Source: Betaproteobacteria bacterium (GTDB taxonomy: Bacteria; Pseudomonadota; Gammaproteobacteria; Burkholderiales; Rhodocyclaceae). From it: DNA of 64,000 bases. The stretch is taken from contig VEPL01000019.1 of NCBI GenBank assembly GCA_012026885.1, positions 36,038 through 100,037 on the forward strand, written 5' to 3'. This document shows, in pieces, positions 26,831-36,359 of the stretch (positions are counted from its first letter, which is position 1; every line of letters starts with the position of its first letter). The translations under genes and the position numbers were made by a program. The notes below the pieces were generated by a model that did no database searches, was not told where the DNA came from, and saw only the letters and a list, made by a program, of their open reading frames with translations.

Positions 26831-27196
26831 ATGAACAAGATCATCGCCCTCGCCTTTGCCGGCCTGCTTGCCGCCGGCAGCGCCTTCGCCGCCGACCCCG
26901 CCGGCAAGACCGTCGAGGCGGTCAACAAGGACAAGGCCGCGCTCGTTGGGCAGGAGATCGCCGTCACCGGCCGTGTGGTCAAGGTCAACAACGGCATCAT
27001 GGGCCGCAACTTCGTCCACGTGCAGGACGGCACCGGCGACCAGACGACCAACAACCTGATCTTCACCAGCAAGCAGACCGCCAATGTCGGCCAGCAGGTT
27101 GTGGCCAAGGGCAAGGTGGTGTTGAACCGCGATTTCGGGATGGGCTATTCCTATCCGCTGCTGATCGAAGATAGCACCATCGAGATCGTCAAGTAA
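26831..27196 (+). CDS. Small exported OB-fold-type protein
   Basis: A 121-residue protein with a signal peptide (cleavage after AFAA, residue 21). The mature part is a compact all-beta sequence with VTGRVVKVNNG..GRNFVHVQDGTG..NLIFTS, resembling the OB-fold or NrfJ-like exported proteins that often accompany c-type cytochromes. No cytochrome genes lie nearby, so the role is open. A related-looking protein is at 39137-39523. Preceded by a good sigma-70 promoter. Confidence 0.75.
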   Translation: MNKIIALAFAGLLAAGSAFAADPAGKTVEAVNKDKAALVGQEIAVTGRVVKVNNGIMGRNFVHVQDGTGDQTTNNLIFTSKQTANVGQQVVAKGKVVLNRDFGMGYSYPLLIEDSTIEIVK

Positions 27197-27214
27197 CGGA
27201 CGCCCGCAGTTCGT

Positions 27215-27634
27215 TCAGCCGGCCAGCGTCTTGAGTGCGTCGGCCGGTTTGGCGATGCGGAACGCCAGGCGGGTGCGGCCGCGCAGCCCGAGCAGTGCCT
27301 TGTCGCGGGTGACCAGCAGGTCGGCGTTTCCGCGCGCGGCCAGTTCGAGGAACATCTGGTCGTCGCGGTCGCGGCAGCGCGGCAGTCCGGCGACCGGGCA
27401 CTCGGTGATCGATTCCGCAAGCCCGGTGTAGCGAGTGAACAGCGCTCCGGACACCTCCGGAGACAAACGCAGTTCGGGGTAGGCGAGGACGCGGCGCAAC
27501 TCGGCGAGCGTCCGCGTGTCGGCCAGGCAGCAGGCGCGTCCGTCTTCCAGCGCGGCGAGCAGCGGGGCCGCCGCCGCGTCGTGCCAGTGCAGCAGGTCGA
27601 GGACGACGTTGGTGTCGAGGACGAGGCGCGCCAT
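27215..27634 (-). CDS. PIN-domain protein (putative VapC-like RNase)
   Basis: A 139-residue single-domain protein with the PIN acidic residues in place: Asp in VLDTNV, Glu in TLAELRRVL, Asp in CRDRDDQMFLELA and Asp in LVTRDKALLGL. PIN proteins are Mg-dependent ribonucleases, often toxins. I see no antitoxin gene on either side (the OB-fold gene is convergent and dus is divergent), so it may be a solitary PIN protein of the PhoH-independent, chromosomal type. The ATG at 27634 starts the fold directly. Confidence 0.82.
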   Translation of the reverse strand: MARLVLDTNVVLDLLHWHDAAAAPLLAALEDGRACCLADTRTLAELRRVLAYPELRLSPEVSGALFTRYTGLAESITECPVAGLPRCRDRDDQMFLELAARGNADLLVTRDKALLGLRGRTRLAFRIAKPADALKTLAG

Positions 27635-27682
27635 GGGCGGGATTATAATGTCGCCCCGCCACGAACACCCCCGCGCCGCGCC

Positions 27683-28642
27683 ATGTCCCGCATCCTCCTC
27701 GCCCCGATGGAAGGCCTTGCCGACCCGCTGATGCGGGGCGTGCTGACGGGCCTCGGCGGCTACGACTGGGGCATCTGCGAGTTCGTCCGGGTCACCGCCA
27801 GCGTGCTGCCCAACCGCACCTTCCTGCGTACCTGCCCGGAACTGAACAACGGTAGCCGGACCGCGTCCGGTACCCCGATGCGGGTGCAACTGCTCGGTTC
27901 CGACCCGTACTTCATCGCTGCCAATGCCCGGCGCCTGCTCCGTCACCGGCCGGCCGGCATTGACCTGAACTTCGGCTGCCCGGCGCCGACCGTCTTCCGC
28001 CATCGCGGCGGCTCGGCGCTGCTCGGCGAGCCGCAGCTCCTACACGACATCGTGTCGGCCGTGCGTGCGGTCGTCCCGGTCGACGTCCCGTTTACGGCAA
28101 AAATGCGGCTCGGCATCGACGATACCTGCCTGGCGGTGGATTGTGCCCAGGCCATCGCGGCGGGCGGGGCCGACGAACTGATCGTGCATGGCCGCACCAA
28201 GGCCGACGGCTACCGGCCGCCGGCGCGCTGGCGGCACATCGCCCGCGTGCGCGAGGCGGTCGATATCCCGGTGATCGCCAACGGGGAGGTGTGGACGGTC
28301 GACGACCATCGTCGCTGCATTGAGGAGTCTGGTTGCCTCGACGTGATGATCGGGCGCGGTGCGCTCGCCGATCCCCTGCTCGCCCGCCGGTTGCGTGGCG
28401 GTTGCGCGGGCGGTTGGGATGACCTGCTGCCCGCGCTGGAAACCTACTGGTGCGGGGTGCGCGAGCGGGTTCTGCCGGTGCATGCGGGCGGCCGCCTGAA
28501 GCAGTGGCTGATGCTGCTGCGCCGCCACTATGCGCCGGCCGAGACGCTCTACCAGCGCCTGCGGCCGGTCAAGGGCGCCGAGGAAATCGATCGCCTGCTA
28601 ATCGAGGCCGGTGTCATCCGGCGCCTGCCGCTCGCGGCATGA
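27683..28642 (+). CDS. dusC: tRNA-dihydrouridine synthase, DusC type
   Basis: A 319-residue FMN enzyme that reduces uridine in the tRNA D-loop. It has LLAPMEGLADPLMR (FMN phosphate site), the catalytic Cys in NFGCPAPTVFRHRGGSALL, and the LIVHGRTKADGYRPPARW and VIANGEVW motifs. The short C-terminal helical domain with KQWLMLLRRHY fits DusC (U16) better than DusA or DusB. It starts 48 bases from the divergent PIN gene and its stop overlaps the next start (ATGA). Confidence 0.92.
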   Translation: MSRILLAPMEGLADPLMRGVLTGLGGYDWGICEFVRVTASVLPNRTFLRTCPELNNGSRTASGTPMRVQLLGSDPYFIAANARRLLRHRPAGIDLNFGCPAPTVFRHRGGSALLGEPQLLHDIVSAVRAVVPVDVPFTAKMRLGIDDTCLAVDCAQAIAAGGADELIVHGRTKADGYRPPARWRHIARVREAVDIPVIANGEVWTVDDHRRCIEESGCLDVMIGRGALADPLLARRLRGGCAGGWDDLLPALETYWCGVRERVLPVHAGGRLKQWLMLLRRHYAPAETLYQRLRPVKGAEEIDRLLIEAGVIRRLPLAA

Positions 28643-29307
28643 CGGCATGTAACTCGCGTCCGGTTACGAGCGGGCAGGACGCACCGCACCGCGATCTCGA
28701 AAAGCTGCTCCAGCGGCATCTGGTGCACCCCTACCGCAAGCCCGTCCTCGACTACAGCCGCGCCGCCTTCGCCACCGCGCTGGCGAGCCGCGCGGCGTGG
28801 AACCCGGCTGCACCGCTGATCCTCGATGCCGGCTGCGGGGTGGGTTGGAGCACCCTCGCGCTCGCCCGAATTCATCCCGATTGCTTCGTCATCGGCGTCG
28901 ACCAGTCGTCGGACCGCCTCGGTCGCGGTCGACCCGAGGAAATTCCCGAAAATGCGGTTCTTGTCCGTGCCGATCTCGTCGACTTCTGGCGCCTGCTGGC
29001 GGCGGAGGGACTTCGGCTCGAGCGGCACTATGTCCTCTATCCCAACCCCTGGCCGAAGGTCGGCCATCTCGCCAGGCGCTGGCATGGCCACGCGGTGTTT
29101 CCGGTCTGGCGCGAACTCGGCGGGCTGGTCGAGTGCCGCAGCAACTGGCGCATCTATGTCGAGGAGATGGCCCAGGCCTTGACGCTGTTATCCGGGCGTC
29201 CGGTCAGTCCCGAGTCGTTCGTGCCGGATGCGCCGCTCACGCCATTCGAGCGCAAGTACCTGGCTTCAGGGCATGCGCTGTGGCGCTGCCAGGTGGATCT
29301 GCCGTGA
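28639..29307 (+). CDS. TrmB-like tRNA (guanine-N7) methyltransferase
   Basis: A 222-residue SAM methyltransferase. The SAM motif LILDAGCGVGWST and GVDQSSDRL are followed by the substrate motif YVLYPNPWPKVGHLARRWHGH, which is characteristic of the TrmB fold (m7G46 in tRNA). It diverges from canonical TrmB at the N-terminus, so I call it TrmB-like and leave the symbol blank. Position directly after dusC and translational overlap at both ends support a tRNA-modification role. Confidence 0.8.
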   Translation: MTACNSRPVTSGQDAPHRDLEKLLQRHLVHPYRKPVLDYSRAAFATALASRAAWNPAAPLILDAGCGVGWSTLALARIHPDCFVIGVDQSSDRLGRGRPEEIPENAVLVRADLVDFWRLLAAEGLRLERHYVLYPNPWPKVGHLARRWHGHAVFPVWRELGGLVECRSNWRIYVEEMAQALTLLSGRPVSPESFVPDAPLTPFERKYLASGHALWRCQVDLP

Positions 29308-29690
29308 ATGTCTGCCAATCTTGCGGAGCCTGCTGCGCGGCGTTTCGCGTCGATTTCCATCCCGCCGAGCGCGCGGGCGGGGCCTTTGCTTGGGGCGACG
29401 GCGTGCCGCACGGATTGACGGTCGCGGTCACCGCGGTGCAGGTGCGCATGCTCGGCACCGATGCATCGCCGCCGCGCTGCGCGGCGCTCGCCGGCCGCGT
29501 CGGCGAGGCCGTGAACTGCACCATCTATGCAGCGCGCCCGTCACCCTGCCGCGAATTCGACGTCGAGCACGCCGCCTGCGACGCTGCCCGCCGCCGCCAC
29601 GGCCTGCCCCCGCTCGCCATGCTGATAGAATGGCGCGACAAAAGGGGCGAAGGCGACGATGTCCGACAAGAAAGCGGCGGGAGCGACTGA
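29304..29690 (+). CDS. YkgJ-family cysteine cluster protein
   Basis: A 128-residue protein with an N-terminal CXXCXXCC (Cys4, 7, 10, 11; CQSCGACC) and later cysteines in PPRCAAL, VNCTIYAARPSPCREF and HAACDAARRRHG. This is the UPF0153/YkgJ pattern, thought to bind Zn or an Fe-S cluster. The start is GTG overlapping the previous stop (GTGA). The 3' end overlaps the next gene by 32 bases. Confidence 0.87.
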   Translation: MNVCQSCGACCAAFRVDFHPAERAGGAFAWGDGVPHGLTVAVTAVQVRMLGTDASPPRCAALAGRVGEAVNCTIYAARPSPCREFDVEHAACDAARRRHGLPPLAMLIEWRDKRGEGDDVRQESGGSD

Positions 29691-31455
29691 TGACGCGCGT
29701 ATTCTCGCCAGTCTGATTGGCGAGGCAGTCGGCCCGCGCGAGCGCTTCGGCGCCAACATCGTCATCGCCAACCTGCTGGCTGGCCTGCTCCTTGCCGTCG
29801 GCATCCATGACCGGGCGCTGCCCTTTCTCCTCGCTGGCTGGCTGGCCCTGCTGTTCGGCTTGCAGACCCTGCGTCTCCTGCCTGTACGCCTGTACTGGCA
29901 GGCGCAGCCGACATCGCTGGCGGATCTGCGCAGCTGGGCGCGCCGGTTCAATGCCATATCGGTGGCCAGCGGCAGTACCTGGGGGCTGGCCGGGCTGCTT
30001 TTCTACTTCCCGGATTCCCCGCAGCACCAGGCGCTGCTTGGTGTCCTGCTCTGCGGGCTGGCGGCCGGCACCGTTCCGGCGCTGGCACGCCTCCTGCCCG
30101 GCATGCTCGGTTCGGCAACCGGCATCCTCGGATTCTTCATCCTCCGCCTGCTCTGGGAAGGTGACCGGACCCACCTGGTCATGGCGGCCATGCTGGCGGT
30201 GTACCTCGTGTTCGTCCTCAACTGGGGGCGCAACCTCAACCGGCTGATCGTCGAGTCGCTGCGCCAGCGTTTCGAGAACGCCGACCTCGTCGAGCGCCTG
30301 CGCGAGCAGAGCGAGGCGGCCCTGGCGGCAAAGCGGGTCGCCGAGGAGGCCAATGTCGCGAAGTCGCGCTTCCTCGCCGCAGCGAGCCACGACCTGCGCC
30401 AGCCAATGAACGCGCTGACCCTGTTCGCCGGCGTGCTTGCCAACGAGCAACGTCCGGAGGAGGTGCGTTCGCTGGCGGGCCATATCGAGCGCTCGGTGGT
30501 GGCGCTCGGCAAGCTATTCAATGCACTGCTCGATATTTCGAAACTCGATGCCGGCGTCGTCCAGCCGGTTCTCGCCGATTTCCGGGTGGAGGATTTGTTC
30601 CGCGCCTTGCGCAATGATTTCGAACAGCTTGCCTCGGCCAAGGGGCTGCGTCTGCACATCCGGCCGACCGACGCGGCCGTACGTACCGACCCGCAACTGC
30701 TCGAACGCATCCTGCGCAACCTCCTGGCCAATGCGGTGAGTTACACGCCGCAAGGCCGCATCGTCGTCGGCTGCCGGCGACGGGGCCTGCGCTGGCGCCT
30801 GTACGTGGCCGATACCGGGATCGGCATTCCCGCCATGGAGCGCGAGCGCATCTTCGAGGAATTCCACCAGGTCGGCAATGTCGAGCGCGATCGCGAGAAG
30901 GGCCTGGGACTGGGTCTTGCCATCGTCCGCCGCCTCGCCGGGCTGCTTGCCCTGCGCGTCGAACTGCGCAGCCGCGAGGGGCACGGCACCCTGTTCTCGA
31001 TCGACCTGCCCGGCGGATCGGCACCGGCGGCTGCGCCACGGGAACAGGTGGCGGCAGAAACCGGCAGCGGCTTTCCCGGCCTGCACGTGCTCGTGGTGGA
31101 CGACGAGAACGACATCCGGCTGGCCATGACCGCTGTCCTCGAGCGGTGGGGTTGCGACGTCCTTGCGTCCGAATCGCTGGCCCATGCCCGAGCTGCGATG
31201 GCCACCCGCGACTGGGTACCGCACATGGCCATCGCCGACCTGCGTCTGCGCGATGGCGAATCGGGGATCGCGGTACTCGACGCCCTGCGTGCGGAAGCGG
31301 CGGGACGGCTTCCGGCGTTGCTGATCACCGGCGATACCTCGCCCGAACGCCTTCAGGAAATCCGCGAGAGCGGCTACCGTTTCCTGCACAAGCCGGCGAC
31401 CGCGGCGCGCCTGCGGGCCCTGATGCGCTTCGAGCTGGATTCCGGGCGGGCATGA
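29659..31455 (+). CDS. Hybrid sensor histidine kinase
   Basis: A 598-residue membrane kinase. About six membrane helices span residues 30-195 and form a sensor with no periplasmic domain of note. A short coiled coil leads to the HisKA H-box SHDLRQPMNAL and to the HATPase with NLLANAVSYTP, DTGIGIP and GLGLGLAIV. A C-terminal receiver (about 475-595) has LVVDDENDIR, the phospho-acceptor in AIADLRLRD, and LHKPAT. It resembles kinases of the FixL-like hybrid group that act through a separate regulator. It overlaps ykgJ by 32 bases. No partner regulator is next to it. Confidence 0.9.
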   Translation: MSDKKAAGATDDARILASLIGEAVGPRERFGANIVIANLLAGLLLAVGIHDRALPFLLAGWLALLFGLQTLRLLPVRLYWQAQPTSLADLRSWARRFNAISVASGSTWGLAGLLFYFPDSPQHQALLGVLLCGLAAGTVPALARLLPGMLGSATGILGFFILRLLWEGDRTHLVMAAMLAVYLVFVLNWGRNLNRLIVESLRQRFENADLVERLREQSEAALAAKRVAEEANVAKSRFLAAASHDLRQPMNALTLFAGVLANEQRPEEVRSLAGHIERSVVALGKLFNALLDISKLDAGVVQPVLADFRVEDLFRALRNDFEQLASAKGLRLHIRPTDAAVRTDPQLLERILRNLLANAVSYTPQGRIVVGCRRRGLRWRLYVADTGIGIPAMERERIFEEFHQVGNVERDREKGLGLGLAIVRRLAGLLALRVELRSREGHGTLFSIDLPGGSAPAAAPREQVAAETGSGFPGLHVLVVDDENDIRLAMTAVLERWGCDVLASESLAHARAAMATRDWVPHMAIADLRLRDGESGIAVLDALRAEAAGRLPALLITGDTSPERLQEIRESGYRFLHKPATAARLRALMRFELDSGRA

Positions 31456-31499
31456 CAACTTGACCGGCTGTCGTCGTCGGCCGAGGTCTGGCTATCGTA

Positions 31500-31586
31500 T
31501 TGTCTATCATATAAAATATATAAGACTTGACGGATGCAGCCACCGACACATCGGCTGAACCGCGCAACTGTCCGCTTTGTCTTAGA
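31500..31586 (+). promoter_or_regulatory. acnB upstream region with GntR-like half-sites
   Basis: An AT-rich island before acnB. ATATAAGAC at 31518-31526 and TTGTCTAT at 31500-31507 form a widely spaced inverted pair. TTGTCTTA recurs at 31575-31582, overlapping a possible -10 TAGAAT (31581-31586). All match halves of the perfect palindrome between mdh and the GntR gene (44503-44520). Suggests shared control by that regulator. Confidence 0.4.
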
Positions 31587-31628
31587 ATATTCGTTTCCCC
31601 GTGCAACCGTTTACGAAAGGAAGTCGCC

Positions 31629-34217
31629 GTGCTTGAAGCCTATCGCGCCCACGTTGCCGAACGCGCCGCCCTCGGAATCCCGCCGCTCCCCCTGTCCAAA
31701 CAGCAGACGACGGAGCTGGTCGCCCTGCTGAAGAATCCGCCCAAGGGCGAAGAAGCGGCTCTGGTCGAGTTGATCACCTACCGCGTGCCGGCCGGTGTCG
31801 ATGATGCCGCCAAGGTCAAGGCCGAGTTCCTGGCCAAGGTTGCCAAGGGGGAGGAAGCCTGTGCCCTGATCTCCCGCGAAAAAGCCACCGAACTGCTCGG
31901 TACCATGCTCGGCGGCTACAACGTCAAGCCCCTGATCGACCTGCTGGCCTGTGACGTGTCCGGCAAGGTGGCGGCCGAAGGCCTGAAGAAGACCCTGCTG
32001 GTCTTCGACTTCTTCCATGATGTCGCCGAACTGGCCAAGGCCGGCAACGCCAACGCCAAGGCCGTCATGCAGTCGTGGGCCGACGGCGAGTGGTTCACCT
32101 CGCGCCCGGAAGTCCCGGCTGCGCAGAAGCTGACCGTCTTCAAGGTTACCGGCGAGACCAATACCGACGACCTGTCGCCGGCGCCGGACGCCTGGTCGCG
32201 TCCGGATATCCCGCTGCACGCCCTGGCCATGCTGAAGAACCCGCGTCCGGGCATCGAGCCGGACGAACCGGGTGCCCGCGGCCCGATCAAGCAACTCGAG
32301 AAGCTGGCTGCCAAGGGCAACCTGATCGCCTACGTCGGTGACGTGGTCGGTACCGGTTCTTCCCGCAAGTCCGCCACCAACTCGGTGCTGTGGTTTACCG
32401 GCGAAGACATCCCCTTCGTGCCGAACAAGCGCTTTGGCGGCGTCTGCCTCGGCTCCAAGATCGCCCCGATCTTCTTCAACACCATGGAAGATGCCGGCGC
32501 GCTGCCGATCGAAATCGACGCCGGCCAGATGGACATGGGCGACGAAATCGAACTGAAGGTCGATCAGGGCACCGGCAAGGTCACCGCCACCAAGAACGGC
32601 GCGACCATCGCCGAATCCCAGCTCAAGACCCTCGTCATCCTCGACGAAGTCCGTGCTGGCGGCCGTATCCCCCTGATCATCGGCCGCGGCCTGACCACCA
32701 AGGCCCGTGAGTTCCTAGGCCTGCCGCAATCGACCCTGTTCCGCCTGCCACAGAACCCGGCCGACGACGGCAAGGGCTACTCGCTGGCCCAGAAGATGGT
32801 CGGCAAGGCCTGTGGCGTGACCGGTATCCTGCCCGGCACCTACTGCGAGCCGAAGATGACCACCGTCGGTTCGCAAGACACCACCGGCCCGATGACCCGC
32901 GATGAACTGAAAGACCTGGCGTGCCTCGGCTTCTCCGCTGACCTGGTCATGCAGTCCTTCTGCCACACCGCCGCTTATCCGAAGCTGGTCGACGTCCGCA
33001 TGCACCGCGAACTGCCGACCTTCATCTCGACCCGCGGCGGCGTCTCGCTGCGTCCGGGCGACGGCGTCATCCACTCCTGGCTGAACCGTCTGCTGTTGCC
33101 GGATACCGTCGGCACCGGCGGCGACTCGCATACCCGCTTCCCGATCGGCATCTCCTTCCCGGCCGGTTCCGGCCTGGTGGCCTTTGCTGCCGCCACCGGC
33201 GTCATGCCGCTCGACATGCCGGAATCGGTGCTGGTTCGCTTCAAGGGCAAGATGCAGGATGGCATCACCCTGCGCGACCTGGTCAATGCGATCCCGTATT
33301 ACGCGATCAAGGCGGGCCTGCTGACCGTCGAGAAGAAGGGCAAGAAGAACGTCTTTTCCGGCCGCATCCTCGAAATCGAGGGCCTGCCTGACCTCAAGGT
33401 CGAACAGGCTTTCGAACTGTCCGACGCTGCCGCCGAGCGTTCCGCCGCCGCCTGCTCGGTCGCCCTGAACAAGGAGCCGATCGTCGAGTACATGCGCTCG
33501 AACATCACCCTGATGAAGTGGATGATCGCCGAAGGGTATCAGGATGCGCGCACGCTGAAGCGCCGCATCAAGGCCATGGAAGAGTGGATCGCCAACGGCA
33601 CCTTGCTCAAGGCCGATGCCAGCGCCCAGTACGCTGCGGTCATCGAAATCGACCTGGCCGACGTCAAGGAACCGATCCTGGCCTGCCCGAATGATCCGGA
33701 CGACGTCAAGCTGCTGTCCGAAGTCGCCGGCGACAAGATCGACGAAGTCTTCATTGGTTCGTGCATGACCAACATCGGCCACTTCCGTGCCGCTGGAAAG
33801 GTCCTCGAAGGCAAGTCGGACATCCCGACCCGTCTGTGGATCGCCCCGCCGACCAAGATGGATGCGCTGATCCTGACCGAGGAAGGCTACTACGGCGTCC
33901 TCGGCAAGTCCGGCGCCCGCATGGAAATGCCGGGCTGCTCGCTGTGCATGGGCAACCAGGCCCAGATCCGCAAGGGCTCGACCGCAATCTCGACCTCCAC
34001 CCGCAACTTCCCGAACCGTCTCGGCATCGACACCCGCGTCTACCTCGGCTCCGCCGAACTGGCCGCGATGTGCGCCTTGGCCGGCCGCATCGTGACGGTG
34101 CCGGAGTACATGGAGCAGATCAAGCTGGTCAATGCCAAGGCCGCCGACGTCTATCGCTACATGAACTTCGACCAGATTCCCGAATTTGTCGAAGTGGCAG
34201 AGACCGTCGAGATGTAA
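31629..34217 (+). CDS. acnB: Bifunctional aconitate hydratase 2 / 2-methylisocitrate dehydratase
   Basis: An 862-residue AcnB, close to the usual 865. Converts citrate to isocitrate and can act in the methylcitrate cycle. Layout is the AcnB one: the N-terminal HEAT-like domain (about 1-160, opening [19 protein letters not shown]), then the swivel domain ([39 protein letters not shown]), then the catalytic domains. Cluster ligands are in [11 protein letters not shown] and GCSLCMGNQ. The start is a GTG at 31629 with AAAGGAAG a few bases upstream; the longer open frame has no RBS. Monocistronic, with a terminator after it. The N-terminal domain could bind mRNA, as in E. coli AcnB. Confidence 0.96.
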   Translation: MLEAYRAHVAERAALGIPPLPLSKQQTTELVALLKNPPKGEEAALVELITYRVPAGVDDAAKVKAEFLAKVAKGEEACALISREKATELLGTMLGGYNVKPLIDLLACDVSGKVAAEGLKKTLLVFDFFHDVAELAKAGNANAKAVMQSWADGEWFTSRPEVPAAQKLTVFKVTGETNTDDLSPAPDAWSRPDIPLHALAMLKNPRPGIEPDEPGARGPIKQLEKLAAKGNLIAYVGDVVGTGSSRKSATNSVLWFTGEDIPFVPNKRFGGVCLGSKIAPIFFNTMEDAGALPIEIDAGQMDMGDEIELKVDQGTGKVTATKNGATIAESQLKTLVILDEVRAGGRIPLIIGRGLTTKAREFLGLPQSTLFRLPQNPADDGKGYSLAQKMVGKACGVTGILPGTYCEPKMTTVGSQDTTGPMTRDELKDLACLGFSADLVMQSFCHTAAYPKLVDVRMHRELPTFISTRGGVSLRPGDGVIHSWLNRLLLPDTVGTGGDSHTRFPIGISFPAGSGLVAFAAATGVMPLDMPESVLVRFKGKMQDGITLRDLVNAIPYYAIKAGLLTVEKKGKKNVFSGRILEIEGLPDLKVEQAFELSDAAAERSAAACSVALNKEPIVEYMRSNITLMKWMIAEGYQDARTLKRRIKAMEEWIANGTLLKADASAQYAAVIEIDLADVKEPILACPNDPDDVKLLSEVAGDKIDEVFIGSCMTNIGHFRAAGKVLEGKSDIPTRLWIAPPTKMDALILTEEGYYGVLGKSGARMEMPGCSLCMGNQAQIRKGSTAISTSTRNFPNRLGIDTRVYLGSAELAAMCALAGRIVTVPEYMEQIKLVNAKAADVYRYMNFDQIPEFVEVAETVEM

Positions 34218-34261
34218 TTCGCGAAAATCGGCCGGTTTTACCGGTCGACCGCAGGAAATTG

Positions 34262-34293
34262 AAAACCCCTGCCGGGAAACTGGCGGGGGTTTT
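34262..34293 (+). terminator. Intrinsic terminator after acnB
   Basis: A 12-bp stem (AAAACCCCTGCC with GGCGGGGGTTTT, one G-T wobble) with an 8-base loop and a T-rich tail, 44 bases after the acnB stop. Confidence 0.8.
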
Positions 34294-34423
34294 GCTTTTC
34301 CGGTTCCAGCAGGGCGTGCCTGCGCAAAGGAGCCGAATTTTCAGCCTGCCCGGGACCGGCTTCGTCGGCACAATGACAGCTGCTATTCGACGTGACCGGA
34401 ACTCCTGAAGAGGCCCGGTTGAG

Positions 34424-35710
34424 TCAGGTTCCGGCTAGCACTACAAATCCGCGCTGCGGCTGACCGCCTTCGGTTTCGTGGACGATTTCCCGTAATTCGA
34501 TCAGTCGCCATCCTGTCCCCGTGAGGCCATCGCGAACGTAGTCTGCCGAATGGCCGAAGTGATCATTGTGGCGCACTTCAACAGCAGCGTTCGCCGAGGC
34601 GTACAAGGTGAATGCCAATACGCCTTCCGTCTTCATTCTGCCCCGTATCGCTGCCAGCAGGCCTTCCAAACGGCTGAACAGAATGAACACGCCGGCTGCT
34701 ACGACGATGTCGAACGAGTTCGTTTCTTCCGCCAGGTAACGGCCGATGTCTGCCTCGACGAGCCGGTCATAGAGCCCCTTTCGGCCGCATGCGGTCAGCA
34801 TGTCGGGCGAGAGGTCGACGCCCACCAGTTCACTTGCTATCGGCCGCAGATAGTCGCCGCAGGCGCCCGTTCCGCACCCGAGATCAAGAACGGTCTGGCT
34901 ACCGGTTGTCATGGTCGAGAGCCTAGGGCCCAATACTTCGGCGACAAGCCGCGGTCCAAAATAGCTGTCCTGTTCCCGGGCCACGTCGGCGTCCCAGGAT
35001 GCTGCCTTGTTCCGATAAATGGCGATCACCGACGCATCTGAATGACGTTCCGGGATGTCTTCGGAGTTCGCTCCGCGCAAACGAGCCAGGATAATCTTGA
35101 CGTTGCGGCGGCCATCCGCGTCAGAAGGCAATGCGCGCTCGTAGCAGTTTATGGCCGCTAGAGTATTTCCGGTTGCCGCTTGTGCGCTGCCCATCGCACA
35201 CAAGACGTCAGGATCTTCGGATAGCGGATTGCCGAGTCGGGCAAAGCTTTCCAGTGCATCCTTCCAGCGCTCGAGCTTCGTGCAGGCAAGTCCGAGGTTC
35301 ATCCATCCGACCGAGAACCGGGGGTCAAACTTGACGGCGCTGGCATAACAGTCCAACGCGTCTTCGTTCTGTCCGAGCATGCGGAAGACGTTGCCGAGAT
35401 TGTTCGCTACTTGTGGGGAGCGGGGTGCCAGTTCTCGCGCTTTGCGCAGGCGCAACAGGGCTTCTTCCAGACGACCGGTTTGTGCATACAGGCTACCCAG
35501 CAGGAAATTGCCGTCGAGATGATTGGGCCAAAGCTCGACCAGTTTCTCCAGTGTGGTGATCGCGTTTGCGTGCGAACCTGCCTGCCATTCGCTGCTGCCC
35601 TTGGCCAAGAGTTTTTCTGGTTTTTCTCTTTTTTCAGGCCGCTCTTGCGACCTCCCTGCTGCGCCCACTGCAAACCCCGTCACTGCTGAAATGGGGGTCA
35701 AGACTAGCAT
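34424..35710 (-). CDS. TPR-repeat protein with SAM-methyltransferase domain
   Basis: A 428-residue protein. A short hydrophobic N-terminus (1-20) is followed by about five TPR units (residues 40-200, e.g. LLGSLYAQTGRLEEALLRLRKARELAP and VANNLGNVFRMLGQNEDALDCY). A class I methyltransferase (about 225-425) has VLDLGCGTGACGDYL and LVGVDLSPDMLTACG. TPR-methyltransferase fusions often modify glycans or proteins; the substrate is unknown. The ATG at 35710 is used; a TTG at 35722 is also possible, and neither has a clear RBS. Codon use is less GC-rich than that of acnB. It diverges from the FMN/radical SAM pair. Confidence 0.82.
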   Translation of the reverse strand: MLVLTPISAVTGFAVGAAGRSQERPEKREKPEKLLAKGSSEWQAGSHANAITTLEKLVELWPNHLDGNFLLGSLYAQTGRLEEALLRLRKARELAPRSPQVANNLGNVFRMLGQNEDALDCYASAVKFDPRFSVGWMNLGLACTKLERWKDALESFARLGNPLSEDPDVLCAMGSAQAATGNTLAAINCYERALPSDADGRRNVKIILARLRGANSEDIPERHSDASVIAIYRNKAASWDADVAREQDSYFGPRLVAEVLGPRLSTMTTGSQTVLDLGCGTGACGDYLRPIASELVGVDLSPDMLTACGRKGLYDRLVEADIGRYLAEETNSFDIVVAAGVFILFSRLEGLLAAIRGRMKTEGVLAFTLYASANAAVEVRHNDHFGHSADYVRDGLTGTGWRLIELREIVHETEGGQPQRGFVVLAGT

Positions 35711-35846
35711 TTGACAATACAAAGTGCCATCAGAAGCAGCGCATCTGCCGGTGTTGCGCTTAAGGGCACTTTAAGGAAGCGGCGGCAGACTCGCCTCCGT
35801 TTAAAGCCGGCCGGACAGGCAGGGCAGTTTCCAGGGATGCGGGGTC

Positions 35847-36344
35847 ATGGATTTCAGATCTTTTCACAAAGGCGAACAGGCGGCGCAAGCACGCTGGCGT
35901 ACGGACAGAATGTGGGACGAGGTGCGGCGGGAACGTTTGCTCTGGGACCAGGTGCCACCCGAATTCCATGCCCGTCTCGAGGGCGCGCCGTTCTTCTTCC
36001 TGGCTACCAGCGGGCCGGACGGGCGCTGCGACTGTTCCTTCAAGGGCGGCGGCCCGGGCATCGTGCGCGTGCTCGATGCCCGGCGCATCGCCTTCCCGGA
36101 TTTTGATGGCAACGGGGCTTTCATGAGCATCGGCAATATCCTGCTCAATCCCTATGTCGGTTGCCTGTTCATCGACTTCAACGATGGTGCCCGCCTGCGT
36201 ATCAACGGTCGTGCCGAAGTGCGCGAGGATGATGCGGTGGCCGGGCTCTTCCCTGATTGCCGGCGGGTGGTCGTGGTGGCGATCGAGCAGGTGGTTCCCA
36301 ACTGCTCGCGTCACATTCCGCGCCTGTTGCCGGCTGATGCCTAG
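35847..36344 (+). CDS. Pyridoxamine 5'-phosphate oxidase-like FMN-binding protein
   Basis: A 165-residue split beta-barrel protein. Segments RLEGAPFFFLATSGPDGRCD, DARRIAFPDFDGNGAFMSIGNIL and DGARLRINGRAEV are typical of the PPOX family that binds FMN, F420 or heme. PNxP-type residues and the length fit the small uncharacterised members, not true PdxH. It precedes the radical SAM gene by 15 bases on the same strand, so the two likely act together. Confidence 0.87.
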   Translation: MDFRSFHKGEQAAQARWRTDRMWDEVRRERLLWDQVPPEFHARLEGAPFFFLATSGPDGRCDCSFKGGGPGIVRVLDARRIAFPDFDGNGAFMSIGNILLNPYVGCLFIDFNDGARLRINGRAEVREDDAVAGLFPDCRRVVVVAIEQVVPNCSRHIPRLLPADA

Positions 36345-36359
36345 CGAGGACCGAGAAAC

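Noticed and set aside
27215..27634. A VapBC toxin-antitoxin pair
   Set aside because: No antitoxin-like gene lies next to the PIN gene on the same strand; only the single PIN protein can be supported.
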